Source of the DNA: SSF14 sp046331245
GTDB taxonomy: Bacteria; Actinomycetota; Acidimicrobiia; Acidimicrobiales; Microtrichaceae
NCBI GenBank assembly: GCA_046331245.1
Contig: JAXLRH010000001.1
Span: forward strand, 186,001 to 250,000
Direction: 5' to 3'
Length of the DNA: 64,000 bases
Shown here one piece after another: positions 1 to 8,330 of the stretch. The notes under the pieces are model-generated. The model was not told the DNA's origin and did not search any database. It saw nothing but the letters and a program-made list of their open reading frames with translations. Both the position numbers and the translations under genes were made by a program. Position 1 is the stretch's first letter, and every line of letters begins with the position of its first letter.

Positions 1-2
1 GC

Positions 3-1697
3 GAGTGCGAGAGCTGCACCTCCATCGAGCACGGCAACAGCTACGACCTCTTCGAGCTCGATGCGGCGTCCAACAACGGCGTCGACGCGATGCGCGAGCT
101 CATCAGCCGCACCGTGGTCGGCTCGCCCGGTCGCACCAAGGTGTACATCCTCGACGAGGTGCACATGCTGTCGCCGGCGGCGTCGAACGCGCTGCTGAAG
201 ACACTCGAGGAACCGCCCGACCACGTGTGCTTCGTGCTCGCGACCACCGACCCGCAGAAGGTGCTCCCCACCATCCGGTCGCGCACGCAGCACTTCGAGT
301 TCTCGCTGCTGTCGGCCACCGAGCTCGCCGACTACGTGCGCTGGATCAGCGACGACGCCGGCCTCGACGTCGACGACGCGGCGGTCGACCACGTCGTCCG
401 TCAGGGCCGCGGCTCGGCGCGCGACACGCTCTCCGCGCTCGACATGGTCGTGGCCGCCGGTGGCGTCACCGACCGCCCCGAGTCGGTCGACGAGATCGTC
501 CAGGCGCTCGTCGACCGCGACACGGCGAGGGCGATGGCGGCAGTGGCCGATGCCGTGGCGCAGGGCCGCGAACCCCGCGTGCTGGCCGACCAGCTGCTGG
601 TCACGTTGCGCGACTCGTTCCTCGCGTCGGTGCACGCGCAGCTCGACCACCTGTCCGACAACGACCAGGAGCGCATGGAGGAGCTGGCGGCGGCGCTCGG
701 CACCCCCACCGTCACCCGGGCGCTCGAGTCGATCGGCGCGGCGATCGTCGACATGCGCCAAGCCGCCGATCCGCGGGTGCCGCTCGAGGTCGCGCTGATC
801 CGCCTCACGACGCCCGCGTCGGACACGTCGCTCGACGCGCTCGTCGAGCGAATCGAGGATCTCGAGCGTCGCCTGGCACGCGGGGCGGTTGCCTCCGGCC
901 CCGCTCCCGCCGTGGCATCGCCGTCGGCGCCCGAGGCTGCTCCCGCGCCACCGTCCGCAGCGCCGGCCGATGCCGGGCCCGCGTCGGTGCGTGCCGAGCT
1001 CTCCCGCTCCCGGCGCGAACCGACGTCCGCCCCCAAGGCGCCGGCGCCTCCCGCGCCGCGCCGTGCGTCCGCCGCTGCCGTGCCGCCACCCGCGGCGCCG
1101 GTGCCGTCCGCTCCCGCAGCACCCTCGGTGGCGTCGACACCGGCGGCCGCTCCGATGGCACCGACACCGACGGCCCCGGCACCCGAACCGGCGCCCGCCG
1201 CTGCATCATCGGCCGCCCCGTCGTCGGCGCCCCTCACGTTGGAGCAGCTCACCGCCGCGATGTCGGAGTCGGTCGTCCCCACGCTCTCGGGCATGGTGAA
1301 GTCGCTGTTCAACGCCGGCAGCTTCGTCGGCCAGGTGGGCGAGCGGTACCGATTCGCCCTCGACAACGTGCCCGACCGCCTGCTCGACCGCGCCGTCGGC
1401 GTGCAGGCCGACGTGGAGGCCGCCCTCTCGCGAGCCGTCGGTCAGCCGGTGGCCATCACCATCAGCACCGGCTCGAAGCCGGCGGCTGCGGCCACGGCCC
1501 CTGCCGGAGCGGCCGGCGCGACCAGCACGGCAACCGACGCAGCCCCCGCGCCGGCCGCCGACGACACCGACCTGCGCGAGGAGGACCACGTCGACGTGAG
1601 CGAGCTCACCGACGCAACCGACGTGTCGACCTCCGGCGTCGACAAGCTCGTGCAAGCCTTTCCCGGCGCACAACTGATCGAGGAGCCCCCACGATGA
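3..1697 (+). CDS. dnaX: DNA polymerase III subunit gamma/tau (5' partial)
   Basis: Partial at the 5' end: the frame is open from base 3 and the Walker A part lies outside the window. DnaX is the AAA+ clamp-loader subunit that loads the beta clamp and tethers polymerase cores. Visible are the last Cys pair of the zinc insert (CESC), the FELDAASNNGVDAMREL segment, Walker B (VYILDEVHML), sensor 1 (LATTDPQKV) and TIRSRTQ. The middle is a long Ala/Pro-rich linker, usual for actinobacterial tau, followed by a compact C-terminal region that should contact the polymerase. The stop overlaps the next ATG (ATGA), so dnaX, ybaB and recR form one operon. Confidence 0.95.
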   Translation, partial: ECESCTSIEHGNSYDLFELDAASNNGVDAMRELISRTVVGSPGRTKVYILDEVHMLSPAASNALLKTLEEPPDHVCFVLATTDPQKVLPTIRSRTQHFEFSLLSATELADYVRWISDDAGLDVDDAAVDHVVRQGRGSARDTLSALDMVVAAGGVTDRPESVDEIVQALVDRDTARAMAAVADAVAQGREPRVLADQLLVTLRDSFLASVHAQLDHLSDNDQERMEELAAALGTPTVTRALESIGAAIVDMRQAADPRVPLEVALIRLTTPASDTSLDALVERIEDLERRLARGAVASGPAPAVASPSAPEAAPAPPSAAPADAGPASVRAELSRSRREPTSAPKAPAPPAPRRASAAAVPPPAAPVPSAPAAPSVASTPAAAPMAPTPTAPAPEPAPAAASSAAPSSAPLTLEQLTAAMSESVVPTLSGMVKSLFNAGSFVGQVGERYRFALDNVPDRLLDRAVGVQADVEAALSRAVGQPVAITISTGSKPAAAATAPAGAAGATSTATDAAPAPAADDTDLREEDHVDVSELTDATDVSTSGVDKLVQAFPGAQLIEEPPR

Positions 1698-2092
1698 CCG
1701 ACCACGACGGCCCGACCGACCTGCCCGTTCCCGCTGAGCCGCCCCAGGGGGCCGGCCCCGGAGGCCTCGACCTCGGCGCCCTGCTCGGAGCGGCGCAGAA
1801 CATGCAGTCGCAGATGATGGCGAGTCAGGAGCGGATCGCCGCCACCGTGGTCGAGGGCCAGGCGGGTGGCGGCGCGGTCACCGTCGCCGTCACCGGGGCG
1901 TTCGAGTTCCAGCGGGTCACGATCGGGCCCGATGCCGTCGATCCCGACGACCACTCGATGCTGGAGGACCTCATCCTCGCCGCCCTCCGGGACGCCGCGG
2001 CCAAGGTGGCCGGTCTCCAGGCCGAGGCGAACCCGCTGGCCGGGCTCGGCGACGGTCTCGGTGGGCTCGGCGGCCTGTTCGGCGGCACCTGA
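1694..2092 (+). CDS. YbaB/EbfC family nucleoid-associated protein
   Basis: A 132-residue protein between dnaX and recR, the classic place of YbaB/EbfC, a small DNA-binding protein that forms dimers. The core shows the family pattern: an N-terminal helix (GAAQNMQSQMMASQERIA), beta strands (VEGQAGGGAVTVAVTG), a segment near FQRVTIGPDAVDP, and a long helix with LEDLILAALRDAAAKV. The first 35 residues are a Pro/Gly-rich extension and the tail is Gly-rich. The start is the ATG that overlaps the dnaX stop; the stop overlaps the recR ATG (TGATG). Family assignment rests on pattern plus position. Confidence 0.9.
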   Translation: MTDHDGPTDLPVPAEPPQGAGPGGLDLGALLGAAQNMQSQMMASQERIAATVVEGQAGGGAVTVAVTGAFEFQRVTIGPDAVDPDDHSMLEDLILAALRDAAAKVAGLQAEANPLAGLGDGLGGLGGLFGGT

Positions 2093-2727
2093 TGGCCGAC
2101 TACGCCCACTCGATCCAGGAGCTCATCGACGCGTTCGGTCGACTGCCGGGCATCGGGCCGAAGTCGGCGCAGCGCATCACCTTCCACCTGCTCAAGGTCG
2201 ACAAGGCCGAGTCGCAGCGCCTGGTGTCGGCGATCACGTCGGCCGTCGAGAAGGTCAGCTTCTGCACCCGGTGCTTCAACCTCAGCGAGGGGGAGCTCTG
2301 CGCGGTGTGCCTCGACGACCAGCGCGACCAGGGCGTGTTGTGCGTGGTCGAGGAGCCCCGCGACGTGGTGGCCATCGAGCGCACCCGTGAGTTCCGCGGG
2401 CGCTATCACGTGCTCGGCGGCGCCATCGACCACCTGCAGGGCATCGGGCCCGATCAGCTGAAGATCAAGGAGCTCGTCGGCCGCGTCGCCGCCGAGCACA
2501 TCACCGAGGTCATCCTCTGCACGAACCCCAACATCGAGGGTGAGGCCACGGCGCTGTACCTCACCCGGGTGCTCGACGTGCCCGGGCTCGCGGTCACGCG
2601 GATCGCGAGTGGTCTCCCCGTCGGTGGTGACCTCGAGTACGCCGATGAGCTCACGCTCGGCCGTGCGCTCGAGGGCCGCCGGTCGGTCGGCCGGGAGTCC
2701 ACCGACACGCCCGAGCGCGCAGGGTAG
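2092..2727 (+). CDS. recR: Recombination mediator protein RecR
   Basis: RecR, 211 residues, acts with RecO and RecF to load RecA at single-strand gaps. In order: an N-terminal helix-hairpin-helix (LPGIGPKSAQRITFHLL), a four-Cys zinc motif (CTRC and CAVC, nine residues apart), and a Toprim domain (VVEEPRDVVAIE, with GRYHVLGGAIDHLQGIGP). Length matches the family's usual 195-205 plus a short tail. It is the third gene of the dnaX-ybaB-recR operon and its ATG overlaps the ybaB stop by one base, so translation is probably coupled. Confidence 0.97.
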   Translation: MADYAHSIQELIDAFGRLPGIGPKSAQRITFHLLKVDKAESQRLVSAITSAVEKVSFCTRCFNLSEGELCAVCLDDQRDQGVLCVVEEPRDVVAIERTREFRGRYHVLGGAIDHLQGIGPDQLKIKELVGRVAAEHITEVILCTNPNIEGEATALYLTRVLDVPGLAVTRIASGLPVGGDLEYADELTLGRALEGRRSVGRESTDTPERAG

Positions 2728-2737
2728 GTTCCTGCGA

Positions 2738-3145
2738 ATGTCCGCGGAACGCCAGCTCATCTCCTCCGGCTCCCCCTGGGAGCTCACCGTCGGGTACAGC
2801 CGGGCGGTGCGCTACGGCAGCCGCGTGTTCGTCGCCGGCACGGCGCCCAAGTTCGACGACGGCGTGTGCCCGCCCGACCCCGCGTTGCAGGCACGTCGCT
2901 GCCTCGAGATCATCGGCGACGCGCTCGACGCAGCGGGTGCCTCGTTCGCCGACGTCGTGCGCACCCGCATGTACCTGGTGTCCGCAGCGGACTTCGAGGC
3001 GATCGGTGCGGTGCACGGCGAGTTCTTCCACGACGTTCGCCCGGCCAACACGACCGTCGTCGTCGCCGCACTGCTCGACGACGCCTGGAAGGTCGAGATC
3101 GAGGTCGAGGCGATCATCTCCAAGGACCGCGCTCCCCAGTACTGA
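2738..3145 (+). CDS. RidA/YjgF family protein
   Basis: A 135-residue protein of the RidA (YjgF/YER057c/UK114) fold; founding members deaminate reactive enamine/imine intermediates made by PLP enzymes. Seen: VFVAGTAPKFDDG near the start, a central helix with a conserved acidic Asp in GASFADVVRTRMYLV, RPANTTVVVAALL carrying the position of the family's catalytic Arg, and a final strand VEIEVEAII. I chose the ATG after the recR stop because upstream in-frame codons lie in recR. It trails recR by 10 bases and may share its transcript. Substrate is not deducible. Confidence 0.85.
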   Translation: MSAERQLISSGSPWELTVGYSRAVRYGSRVFVAGTAPKFDDGVCPPDPALQARRCLEIIGDALDAAGASFADVVRTRMYLVSAADFEAIGAVHGEFFHDVRPANTTVVVAALLDDAWKVEIEVEAIISKDRAPQY

Positions 3146-3157
3146 GCTCCGGCGCGG

Positions 3158-4156
3158 CTACGACACCGTGACCGGGTCGCCGGGTCGGATGGTGCCGTCA
3201 CGGAGCACCTTGGCGTAGATGCGCGACGAGCCGGGGTGCTGCACCGCGTCGATGCGGCGGAAGTGCCGGTCGGTGAAGCAGTGGGCGATGGTGTTGCAGG
3301 GCGCCGCCCAGTCGGTCGTCTCGGCCAGCACGCCGCCCTCGCCGAACTCGAGGCGCGCCCCGGGGCGCAGCGTCGCCCAGTCGACGCCGGCCAGCGTGAT
3401 GTTCTCGCCGGCCGCACCGGCCGACACCGGGTGGCCCTCTCGTGCGACCTCCTCGACGACCTCGGCCGACCAGATGCACAGCGCCTGCCACACACGGCCG
3501 TGGTGCTTGCGCGTCTCCTGCCGATCGGTCGCGACGCCGCGGTACCCCACCTCGGCCGTCGGGATCGCGTGCTTGGGGACGCCGCTCGACGCCTGCAGGC
3601 TCGCGACCGAGCCGGTCTGCGCGGGCGTGCCGGCGCCCAGGGCGGCGATGCCCCGGCCCATGTCGGACACGTGATGTGTGGCGTCGTGCAGTGCGTGGCG
3701 CACGATGCCGGCGACGTCGGCCGTCTGCCCGTTCAGCGTGAGCGTCGAGGCCTTCACCGTGGCCGTGGCCGCCGACCACAGGTCGAGCAGCCGCATCGAC
3801 TCCTCACGTACGCGCAGCACCTCGCGCACCACGTCGATGTGCGCGACCGGATCGTCGGCCGACGCATCAGCGGGCGGGTCGCCGTCGAGCGTGGCGCCAT
3901 TGGTGCCGATCGCGGTCTCGGCCAGCAGGGCCATCGACCAGAGCACCCGCTTGGTGTGGCGGAGGTACTCGGCCGGCGACCACACGGTCGGCGCAGGGCG
4001 GCAATTGAGGGTGTCGGCGTCGATGTCGCGGACGGTTGCGCCGACCCAGCCGGTGAGGTCGCGCAGCGTGCCGGCGACGTCCTGGTCGGTGTACGCCGAC
4101 GCGTCGAACCGGCACTCGTCGCATCGTTCGATCTGCCCGCCCGTGTGATGCCACAT
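3158..4156 (-). CDS. DinB-like domain fused to MOSC domain protein
   Basis: A 332-residue protein with two parts. Residues about 1-160 form a DinB/DUF664-like four-helix bundle: it opens with CDECRFDASAY, then WSPAEYLRHTKRVLW and ALHDATHHVSDMGRG, whose His residues fit the metal site of this superfamily. Residues about 170-332 are a MOSC (molybdenum cofactor sulfurase C-terminal) domain: GRVWQALCIWSAEVVEEV, AGAAGENITLAGVDWATL, and APCNTIAHCFTDRHF with the Cys typical of MOSC. MOSC proteins handle sulfur carried by molybdenum cofactor or reduce N-hydroxylated substrates. The start is the ATG that opens the DinB part; the frame continues upstream only as antisense to the next gene. Confidence 0.8.
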   Translation of the reverse strand: MWHHTGGQIERCDECRFDASAYTDQDVAGTLRDLTGWVGATVRDIDADTLNCRPAPTVWSPAEYLRHTKRVLWSMALLAETAIGTNGATLDGDPPADASADDPVAHIDVVREVLRVREESMRLLDLWSAATATVKASTLTLNGQTADVAGIVRHALHDATHHVSDMGRGIAALGAGTPAQTGSVASLQASSGVPKHAIPTAEVGYRGVATDRQETRKHHGRVWQALCIWSAEVVEEVAREGHPVSAGAAGENITLAGVDWATLRPGARLEFGEGGVLAETTDWAAPCNTIAHCFTDRHFRRIDAVQHPGSSRIYAKVLRDGTIRPGDPVTVS

Positions 4157-4166
4157 GGCGGCGAGG

Positions 4167-6461
4167 CTATTCGCGGTGCAGGGCCTCGGCGATGGCGTGG
4201 TCGGGCGCGGGGGACCGTGGCGCGAACGCCGGGATCTCGATGGTGACGAGGGCGACCTCGCCGCCGAACGGGAACGGCGTGCGGTAGTCGTCGCACACCG
4301 GGAAGCCGTGGTCGGCGCCGATGCGCAGACCCGTGCCCCCGATCTGCCACCGGAAGGGCAGGTCGAGCGGGAGGGTGACCGAGGCGACCTCCTCGCCGTC
4401 CACCAGCAGGCGCAGCGGACCGCCGCCGGCACGCACACGCCGGTACTCGACGGTGATGCGATGGTCGCCGGGCGTGAGCGCCTGGGTGGAGCGTGCGCTG
4501 TGGGCGTCGCCGAAGAGGTTGAACGTCGCGATGGGGCACCCGTCGACCACGTACACGGCCCACCCGTTGTTCCAGTCGCCGAGGGCGCAGACGATGCCGT
4601 CGGTCGCCCCGGCAGCGACGCGGACGTCGGTGTGGAGGACGAACTCGCCGCCCATGCCGGGCAGCGCGTCCTCGGCGATCGGCCCGCCACCGGCGTGGTA
4701 GGTCGACTGCCAGCGGATCGGGTTGGGGTTGGGTTCCAACGCCACGGCGCGTCCGATGAGGCTGTCGTCGAGCGGCAGCACCTGGTGGCGCTCGGCCTCG
4801 TCCCACCACCGCTCGCGGAGCTCGTCGACGAGCTCGGGATGCTCCGCCGCGAGATCGGATGACTCCGAGAAGTCGTTGCGCAGGTCGAACAGCGCCCAGT
4901 GGTCGTCGTCGAAGTCGTGGCTGCCCGGCACCAGCTCCCGCTCGATGCTCAACTGGTTGCCGACGTGGTCGGTCGTCACCTTCCAGCCGTCGTGGTAGAG
5001 CGCGCGGCTGCCGAGCATCTCGAAGTACTGCGTGTCGCGCGGGTCGGGAGCGTCGGCGTCGTCGAAGGACGCGGTGAGGCTCGAACCGGCGATCGGCTGC
5101 TGCTCCACCCCGTCGACGACCCCGGGCGCGCTGATGCCGACGGCGTCGAGGATCGTCGGCATCAGGTCGACGGCATGGCAGAACTGCTGACGGATCGCGC
5201 CAGCCTCCTCGGGTCGGAGCCGCGACGGCCACGAGATGACGAGCGGCGTTCGCACCCCGCCCAGCCACGTGTACCGCTTCCACAGTCGCATCGGCGTGTT
5301 GCCGGCCCAGGCCCAGCCCCAGGCGTAGTGGTTGTAGGCCCGGAATCCGCCGAGCTCGTCGATGCGCTCGAGCGAGTCGTCGAAGTCGTCGAGCCGGTCG
5401 TGCGTGAACCGGTGCTCGTTGTGGGACCCGATCGGTCCGCCCTCGGCGCTCGTGCCGTTGTCGCTGATGAGGACCACCACGGTGTTCTCGCGCACGCCGA
5501 GCTCGTCGAGCGTGGCGAGCAGGCGGCCGATCTGGTCGTCGGTGTGGCTGAGGAAGCCGGCGAAGCACTCCATCTGGCGCGCGTACAGCCGGCGTTGGGC
5601 ATCGGTCAGCGACGACCATGCCGGAACCCACGGTGGGCGCGGGGTGAGGGTCGTCCCCTCGGGAACGATGCCGGCAGCCACCTGTCGCTCGAACAGGGCG
5701 TCGCGCCACTCGTCCCACCCGCCGTCGAAGTGGCCGGCGTACCGCTCGATCCACTCCGCCGGGGCCTGGTGCGGAGCGTGCACCGCGCCGGGCGCGAAGT
5801 AGAGGAAGAAGGGCTGATCGGGGCGAGCGTGTCGCTGGTCGAGGAGGAAGCGGCGGGAGCGGTCCACGAGGTCCTCGGTGAGGTGGTAGCCCTCCTCCGG
5901 TGTCCTCGGCGGGTCGACGAAGCCGTTGTCGCTCACGAGCTCGGGCGTCCACTGGTTCGCGTCGCCGCCGAGGAACCCGTAGTAGCGCTGGAAGCCGAGC
6001 CCGAGCGGCCACTGTCCGAACGGGCCGGCCGCGCTCTGCTCCCACCGGGGTGCGAGGTGCCACTTGCCGACGGCGAACGTCGCGTACCCGTTGTCGCGGA
6101 GCACGCGGGGGAGGGTGGCCGCCGAGGTCGGGATGCGCCCGTCGTAGCCGGGGAAGCCGATGGGCACGTCGGTGAGGAAACCCATGCCGACGGAGTGGTG
6201 GTTGCGGCCGGTGAGCAGCGCCGCCCGCGTCGGCGAGCAGAGGGCGGTCACGTGGAAGCGGTTGTAGCGGAGCCCGCCGGCGGCGAGCCCGTCGATGACG
6301 GGCGTCGCCAGATCCGACCCGAAGCACCCGAGCTGGCCGAACCCCAGGTCGTCGAGCACGATGACCACCACGTTCGGCGCGCCCGGCGGGGCGGTGGGAC
6401 GTGGTGCGAACTCCGGCGTGGAGTCCGCGATGGTCGTACCGATCCTGAGTGTGCCGTTCAT
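4167..6461 (-). CDS. Arylsulfatase-type sulfatase (formylglycine-dependent)
   Basis: A 764-residue enzyme of the alkaline-phosphatase-like sulfatase family, hydrolysing sulfate esters. The calcium-binding Asp pair lies at about residues 37-38 (VLDDLGFGQLG), and Cys75 in CSPTRAALLTGR is the signature cysteine converted to formylglycine. Further metal-site motifs are VGKWHLA and ISDNGTSAEGG. The C-terminal 150 residues look like a beta-rich concanavalin-like domain (GEFVLHTDVRVA). No signal peptide is visible, so the enzyme is probably cytoplasmic, like Pseudomonas AtsA. No formylglycine-generating enzyme gene is next to it. Its ATG overlaps the stop of the upstream heme membrane protein, suggesting one transcript. 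Confidence 0.92.
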   Translation of the reverse strand: MNGTLRIGTTIADSTPEFAPRPTAPPGAPNVVVIVLDDLGFGQLGCFGSDLATPVIDGLAAGGLRYNRFHVTALCSPTRAALLTGRNHHSVGMGFLTDVPIGFPGYDGRIPTSAATLPRVLRDNGYATFAVGKWHLAPRWEQSAAGPFGQWPLGLGFQRYYGFLGGDANQWTPELVSDNGFVDPPRTPEEGYHLTEDLVDRSRRFLLDQRHARPDQPFFLYFAPGAVHAPHQAPAEWIERYAGHFDGGWDEWRDALFERQVAAGIVPEGTTLTPRPPWVPAWSSLTDAQRRLYARQMECFAGFLSHTDDQIGRLLATLDELGVRENTVVVLISDNGTSAEGGPIGSHNEHRFTHDRLDDFDDSLERIDELGGFRAYNHYAWGWAWAGNTPMRLWKRYTWLGGVRTPLVISWPSRLRPEEAGAIRQQFCHAVDLMPTILDAVGISAPGVVDGVEQQPIAGSSLTASFDDADAPDPRDTQYFEMLGSRALYHDGWKVTTDHVGNQLSIERELVPGSHDFDDDHWALFDLRNDFSESSDLAAEHPELVDELRERWWDEAERHQVLPLDDSLIGRAVALEPNPNPIRWQSTYHAGGGPIAEDALPGMGGEFVLHTDVRVAAGATDGIVCALGDWNNGWAVYVVDGCPIATFNLFGDAHSARSTQALTPGDHRITVEYRRVRAGGGPLRLLVDGEEVASVTLPLDLPFRWQIGGTGLRIGADHGFPVCDDYRTPFPFGGEVALVTIEIPAFAPRSPAPDHAIAEALHRE

Positions 6462-7057
6462 CGAGCGTTGATCATCGCGGACGGAGCGAGTCGTTGCCGG
6501 TCCTGTGGCCCTCCTGTTCGCTTCGGCGCCGACTTCCGCCCCAGCGTCGCGACGCGCCATGCGGTGAGACCGACGACGGCGGTCGTCACGGATCCCACGA
6601 CGAAGGTGACGAGGTGGTTGCCTGCGTCGGTGCCGGCCGTCAGCAGGTGGGTGGTCGCCATGGCGAAGAGCGGCAGCGACAGCACGTGCACCCGCTTCCA
6701 GATGCGCAGGGGGATGTGCTTCTTCAGGAGCGAGGTGAGCTCGACGGCGGCGAGGAGATAGAGGCCGACGACACCCCAGGCGACCGCGCCGGGCTTCCAC
6801 GACGACACGAAGGGCACCAGCACGTCGGTGGGACCGAAGCTCGTGTACGAGTCGGCCATGATCGTGAGCACGTGGACCGCCGTGAAGGCGCACGCGAGAC
6901 CTCCGAGGAAGCGGTGCAGGTCGAGCATCCAGTTGGGCCGGACCTTCCCGGGCCGCACCTTCCCGGAGAGCATGAGACCCCAGATGACCGAGGCGCTCAG
7001 GAGGCCCCAGGCGACGAAACCGCCGGAGCGGGCGGCGTACCACCACAGGTGCGTCAT
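6458..7057 (-). CDS. Ferric reductase-like heme transmembrane protein
   Basis: A 199-residue polytopic membrane protein with five or six hydrophobic segments. Two His pairs suit two transmembrane b-type hemes: one from DLHRFLGG to FTAVH, the other from RVHVLSL to MATTH, each about 13-14 residues apart as in the ferric reductase-like domain. It lacks the FAD/NAD(P)H-binding half of a full ferric reductase, so its partner must be another protein. The start chosen is ATG with a strong GAGGAGG site seven bases upstream; it overlaps the stop of apbE (ATGA). Translational coupling to an FMN transferase suggests a membrane electron-transfer unit using covalent flavin. Confidence 0.85.
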   Translation of the reverse strand: MTHLWWYAARSGGFVAWGLLSASVIWGLMLSGKVRPGKVRPNWMLDLHRFLGGLACAFTAVHVLTIMADSYTSFGPTDVLVPFVSSWKPGAVAWGVVGLYLLAAVELTSLLKKHIPLRIWKRVHVLSLPLFAMATTHLLTAGTDAGNHLVTFVVGSVTTAVVGLTAWRVATLGRKSAPKRTGGPQDRQRLAPSAMINAR

Positions 7058-7974
7058 CGCGCGACCTCCTCGTGAGCGGCCGAGCCGTGGCCGACGTCGA
7101 AGTGTGCCCAGGCGGACGTGCTCAACTCGAGGTCGGGCGTGACCACCAGCGCTGCTGCGCCGAGCGACTCGATGAGCTCGAGGCCGGCGTCGGTGCTGAG
7201 CGCCCCGTCGCCGAAGGCGTCGAGGAACGCCACCTTGGTGAGCACCTCCGCCTGCCACGCCTCGGCGCTGACGACGGTGGCCGACAGCACCGGAGAGACC
7301 GAGCTCGTGTCGGTCGACGGGTCGATGAGGTGGTGGCGGACGACGCCGTCGTCGGCGGTCCAGCGCCGCTTCATCTGCGAGCTGGTCGCGACCGCGCCGT
7401 CGGTCAGCTCGACGGTGGTGACGATGCCGTCGCAGCGGGGGTCCTCGATGTCGATTCGCCAGGCGCCACCCTCGGGAGCGACGCCGCGGACCCGGAGGTC
7501 GCCGCCGACGGACACGAGAGCGCCATCGGCCCCGGCGGCCATGATCTCCGCAGAGACCATGTCGGCAGCGAGCCCTTTGCCGATGCCGCCGGGGTCGAAG
7601 CCCTGTTGCGGGGCGAGTGGCCCGTGCGACGGATGGAGCGAGCGTCGGTAACCGGCCGCGGTCAGGGCGGCGAGGCGGTAGGGGTCGAAACGGCCCGACG
7701 AGATGCGGTGGCCCTCGGCTGCCCGCTCGAAGAGGAGCTGGGTCTCGGGTGAGACGGCGGGGGTGGGCCTACCGTCGGCGAGCGCCAGGTTGTGACGGCT
7801 CACCTCGCTGTCGGGAAGGAATCGACTCCACCTCGCCTCGAGGTCGGCGAGGCGGGCGAGGGCGTCGTCGAGCACCGATCGGGGTGCACCGACGACGATG
7901 ACGGTGGCGACGGAACCCATCGCCGGGACGATGGCTTCGTGGGAGTCGCCGGAGGACGTGAGGGGCTCGCTCAT
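7054..7974 (-). CDS. apbE: FAD:protein FMN transferase (ApbE family)
   Basis: ApbE attaches FMN covalently to a Thr/Ser of target flavoproteins outside the membrane, with FAD as donor and Mg2+ as cofactor. This 306-residue protein shows the family order: PAMGSVATVIVVG near the start, RWSRFLPDSEVSRHN, RFDPYRLAAL, FDPGGIGKGLAADMV, VSVGGDLRVRG, and HHLIDPSTDTSS. No obvious lipobox or signal peptide, although many relatives are exported. It starts at MSEPLTSSG because the preceding residues belong to another gene on the same strand. It sits between low-complexity membrane proteins and the heme membrane protein; no canonical FMN_bind protein is recognisable beside it. Confidence 0.9.
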   Translation of the reverse strand: MSEPLTSSGDSHEAIVPAMGSVATVIVVGAPRSVLDDALARLADLEARWSRFLPDSEVSRHNLALADGRPTPAVSPETQLLFERAAEGHRISSGRFDPYRLAALTAAGYRRSLHPSHGPLAPQQGFDPGGIGKGLAADMVSAEIMAAGADGALVSVGGDLRVRGVAPEGGAWRIDIEDPRCDGIVTTVELTDGAVATSSQMKRRWTADDGVVRHHLIDPSTDTSSVSPVLSATVVSAEAWQAEVLTKVAFLDAFGDGALSTDAGLELIESLGAAALVVTPDLELSTSAWAHFDVGHGSAAHEEVAR

Positions 7975-7979
7975 GTCGA

Positions 7980-8330
7980 TCAGCTCCCGCCGCTGGTGGC
8001 GTTGGACGCCGTGTTGGAGGAGGCCGCGTTGGATGAGGCCGTGTTGGAGGAGGACGTGTTGGACGAGGACGTGTTCGTCGCCGACGTCGCGGACCAGCTG
8101 TCGTCGGAGGTCGCCGATGTCGCCGCCGCCGTGGCCGTGGCAGCGCTCGTGGCCGCCGTCGTCGCCGTGGTGGCGTCGCTGCTGTTCACGAGCACCGCCG
8201 TCGCGGAGGTCGTCGACTGCCCGGCGACGGCCAGGCCGATGCCGATGCCGGCGAAGACCGTGGCACTGGCGACGGCGGTCGCCCGCCGGGCGCGTCCGGC
8301 CGGGTGAGGGCGTTGGCGTGACGTGGCCAT
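7980..8330 (-). CDS. Ser/Thr/Ala/Asn-rich protein with one membrane segment
   Basis: A small protein of 116 residues. Residues about 20-38 (VASATVFAGIGIGLAVAG) form one hydrophobic segment that could be a signal anchor. The rest is almost only Ser, Thr, Ala and Asn, ending in pentapeptide repeats of the form N-T/A-S/A-S-S encoded by a 15-base tandem repeat. No known domain. The start ATG overlaps the stop of the next upstream gene (ATGA) and the gene lies 5 bases ahead of apbE, so it belongs to this operon. It could be a stalk, a glycosylated linker or a flavinylation target; only the anchor and composition are seen. Confidence 0.65.
   Translation of the reverse strand: MATSRQRPHPAGRARRATAVASATVFAGIGIGLAVAGQSTTSATAVLVNSSDATTATTAATSAATATAAATSATSDDSWSATSATNTSSSNTSSSNTASSNAASSNTASNATSGGS
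7999..8076. repeat. 15-bp tandem repeat inside the Ser/Thr-rich gene
   Basis: On the plus strand a 15-base unit of the form GTGTTGGAGGAGGCC is repeated, with four near-identical full copies at 8011-8070 and partial copies either side. It encodes the Asn/Ser/Thr/Ala pentapeptides of the minus-strand protein. Because units are multiples of three, copy-number change would keep the frame, so this may be length-variable among strains. Confidence 0.8.

Noticed and set aside
5..2092. Long open frame covering dnaX and continuing into ybaB
   Set aside because: Arg/Pro-rich shadow of dnaX; only the last 132 codons (ybaB) are real.
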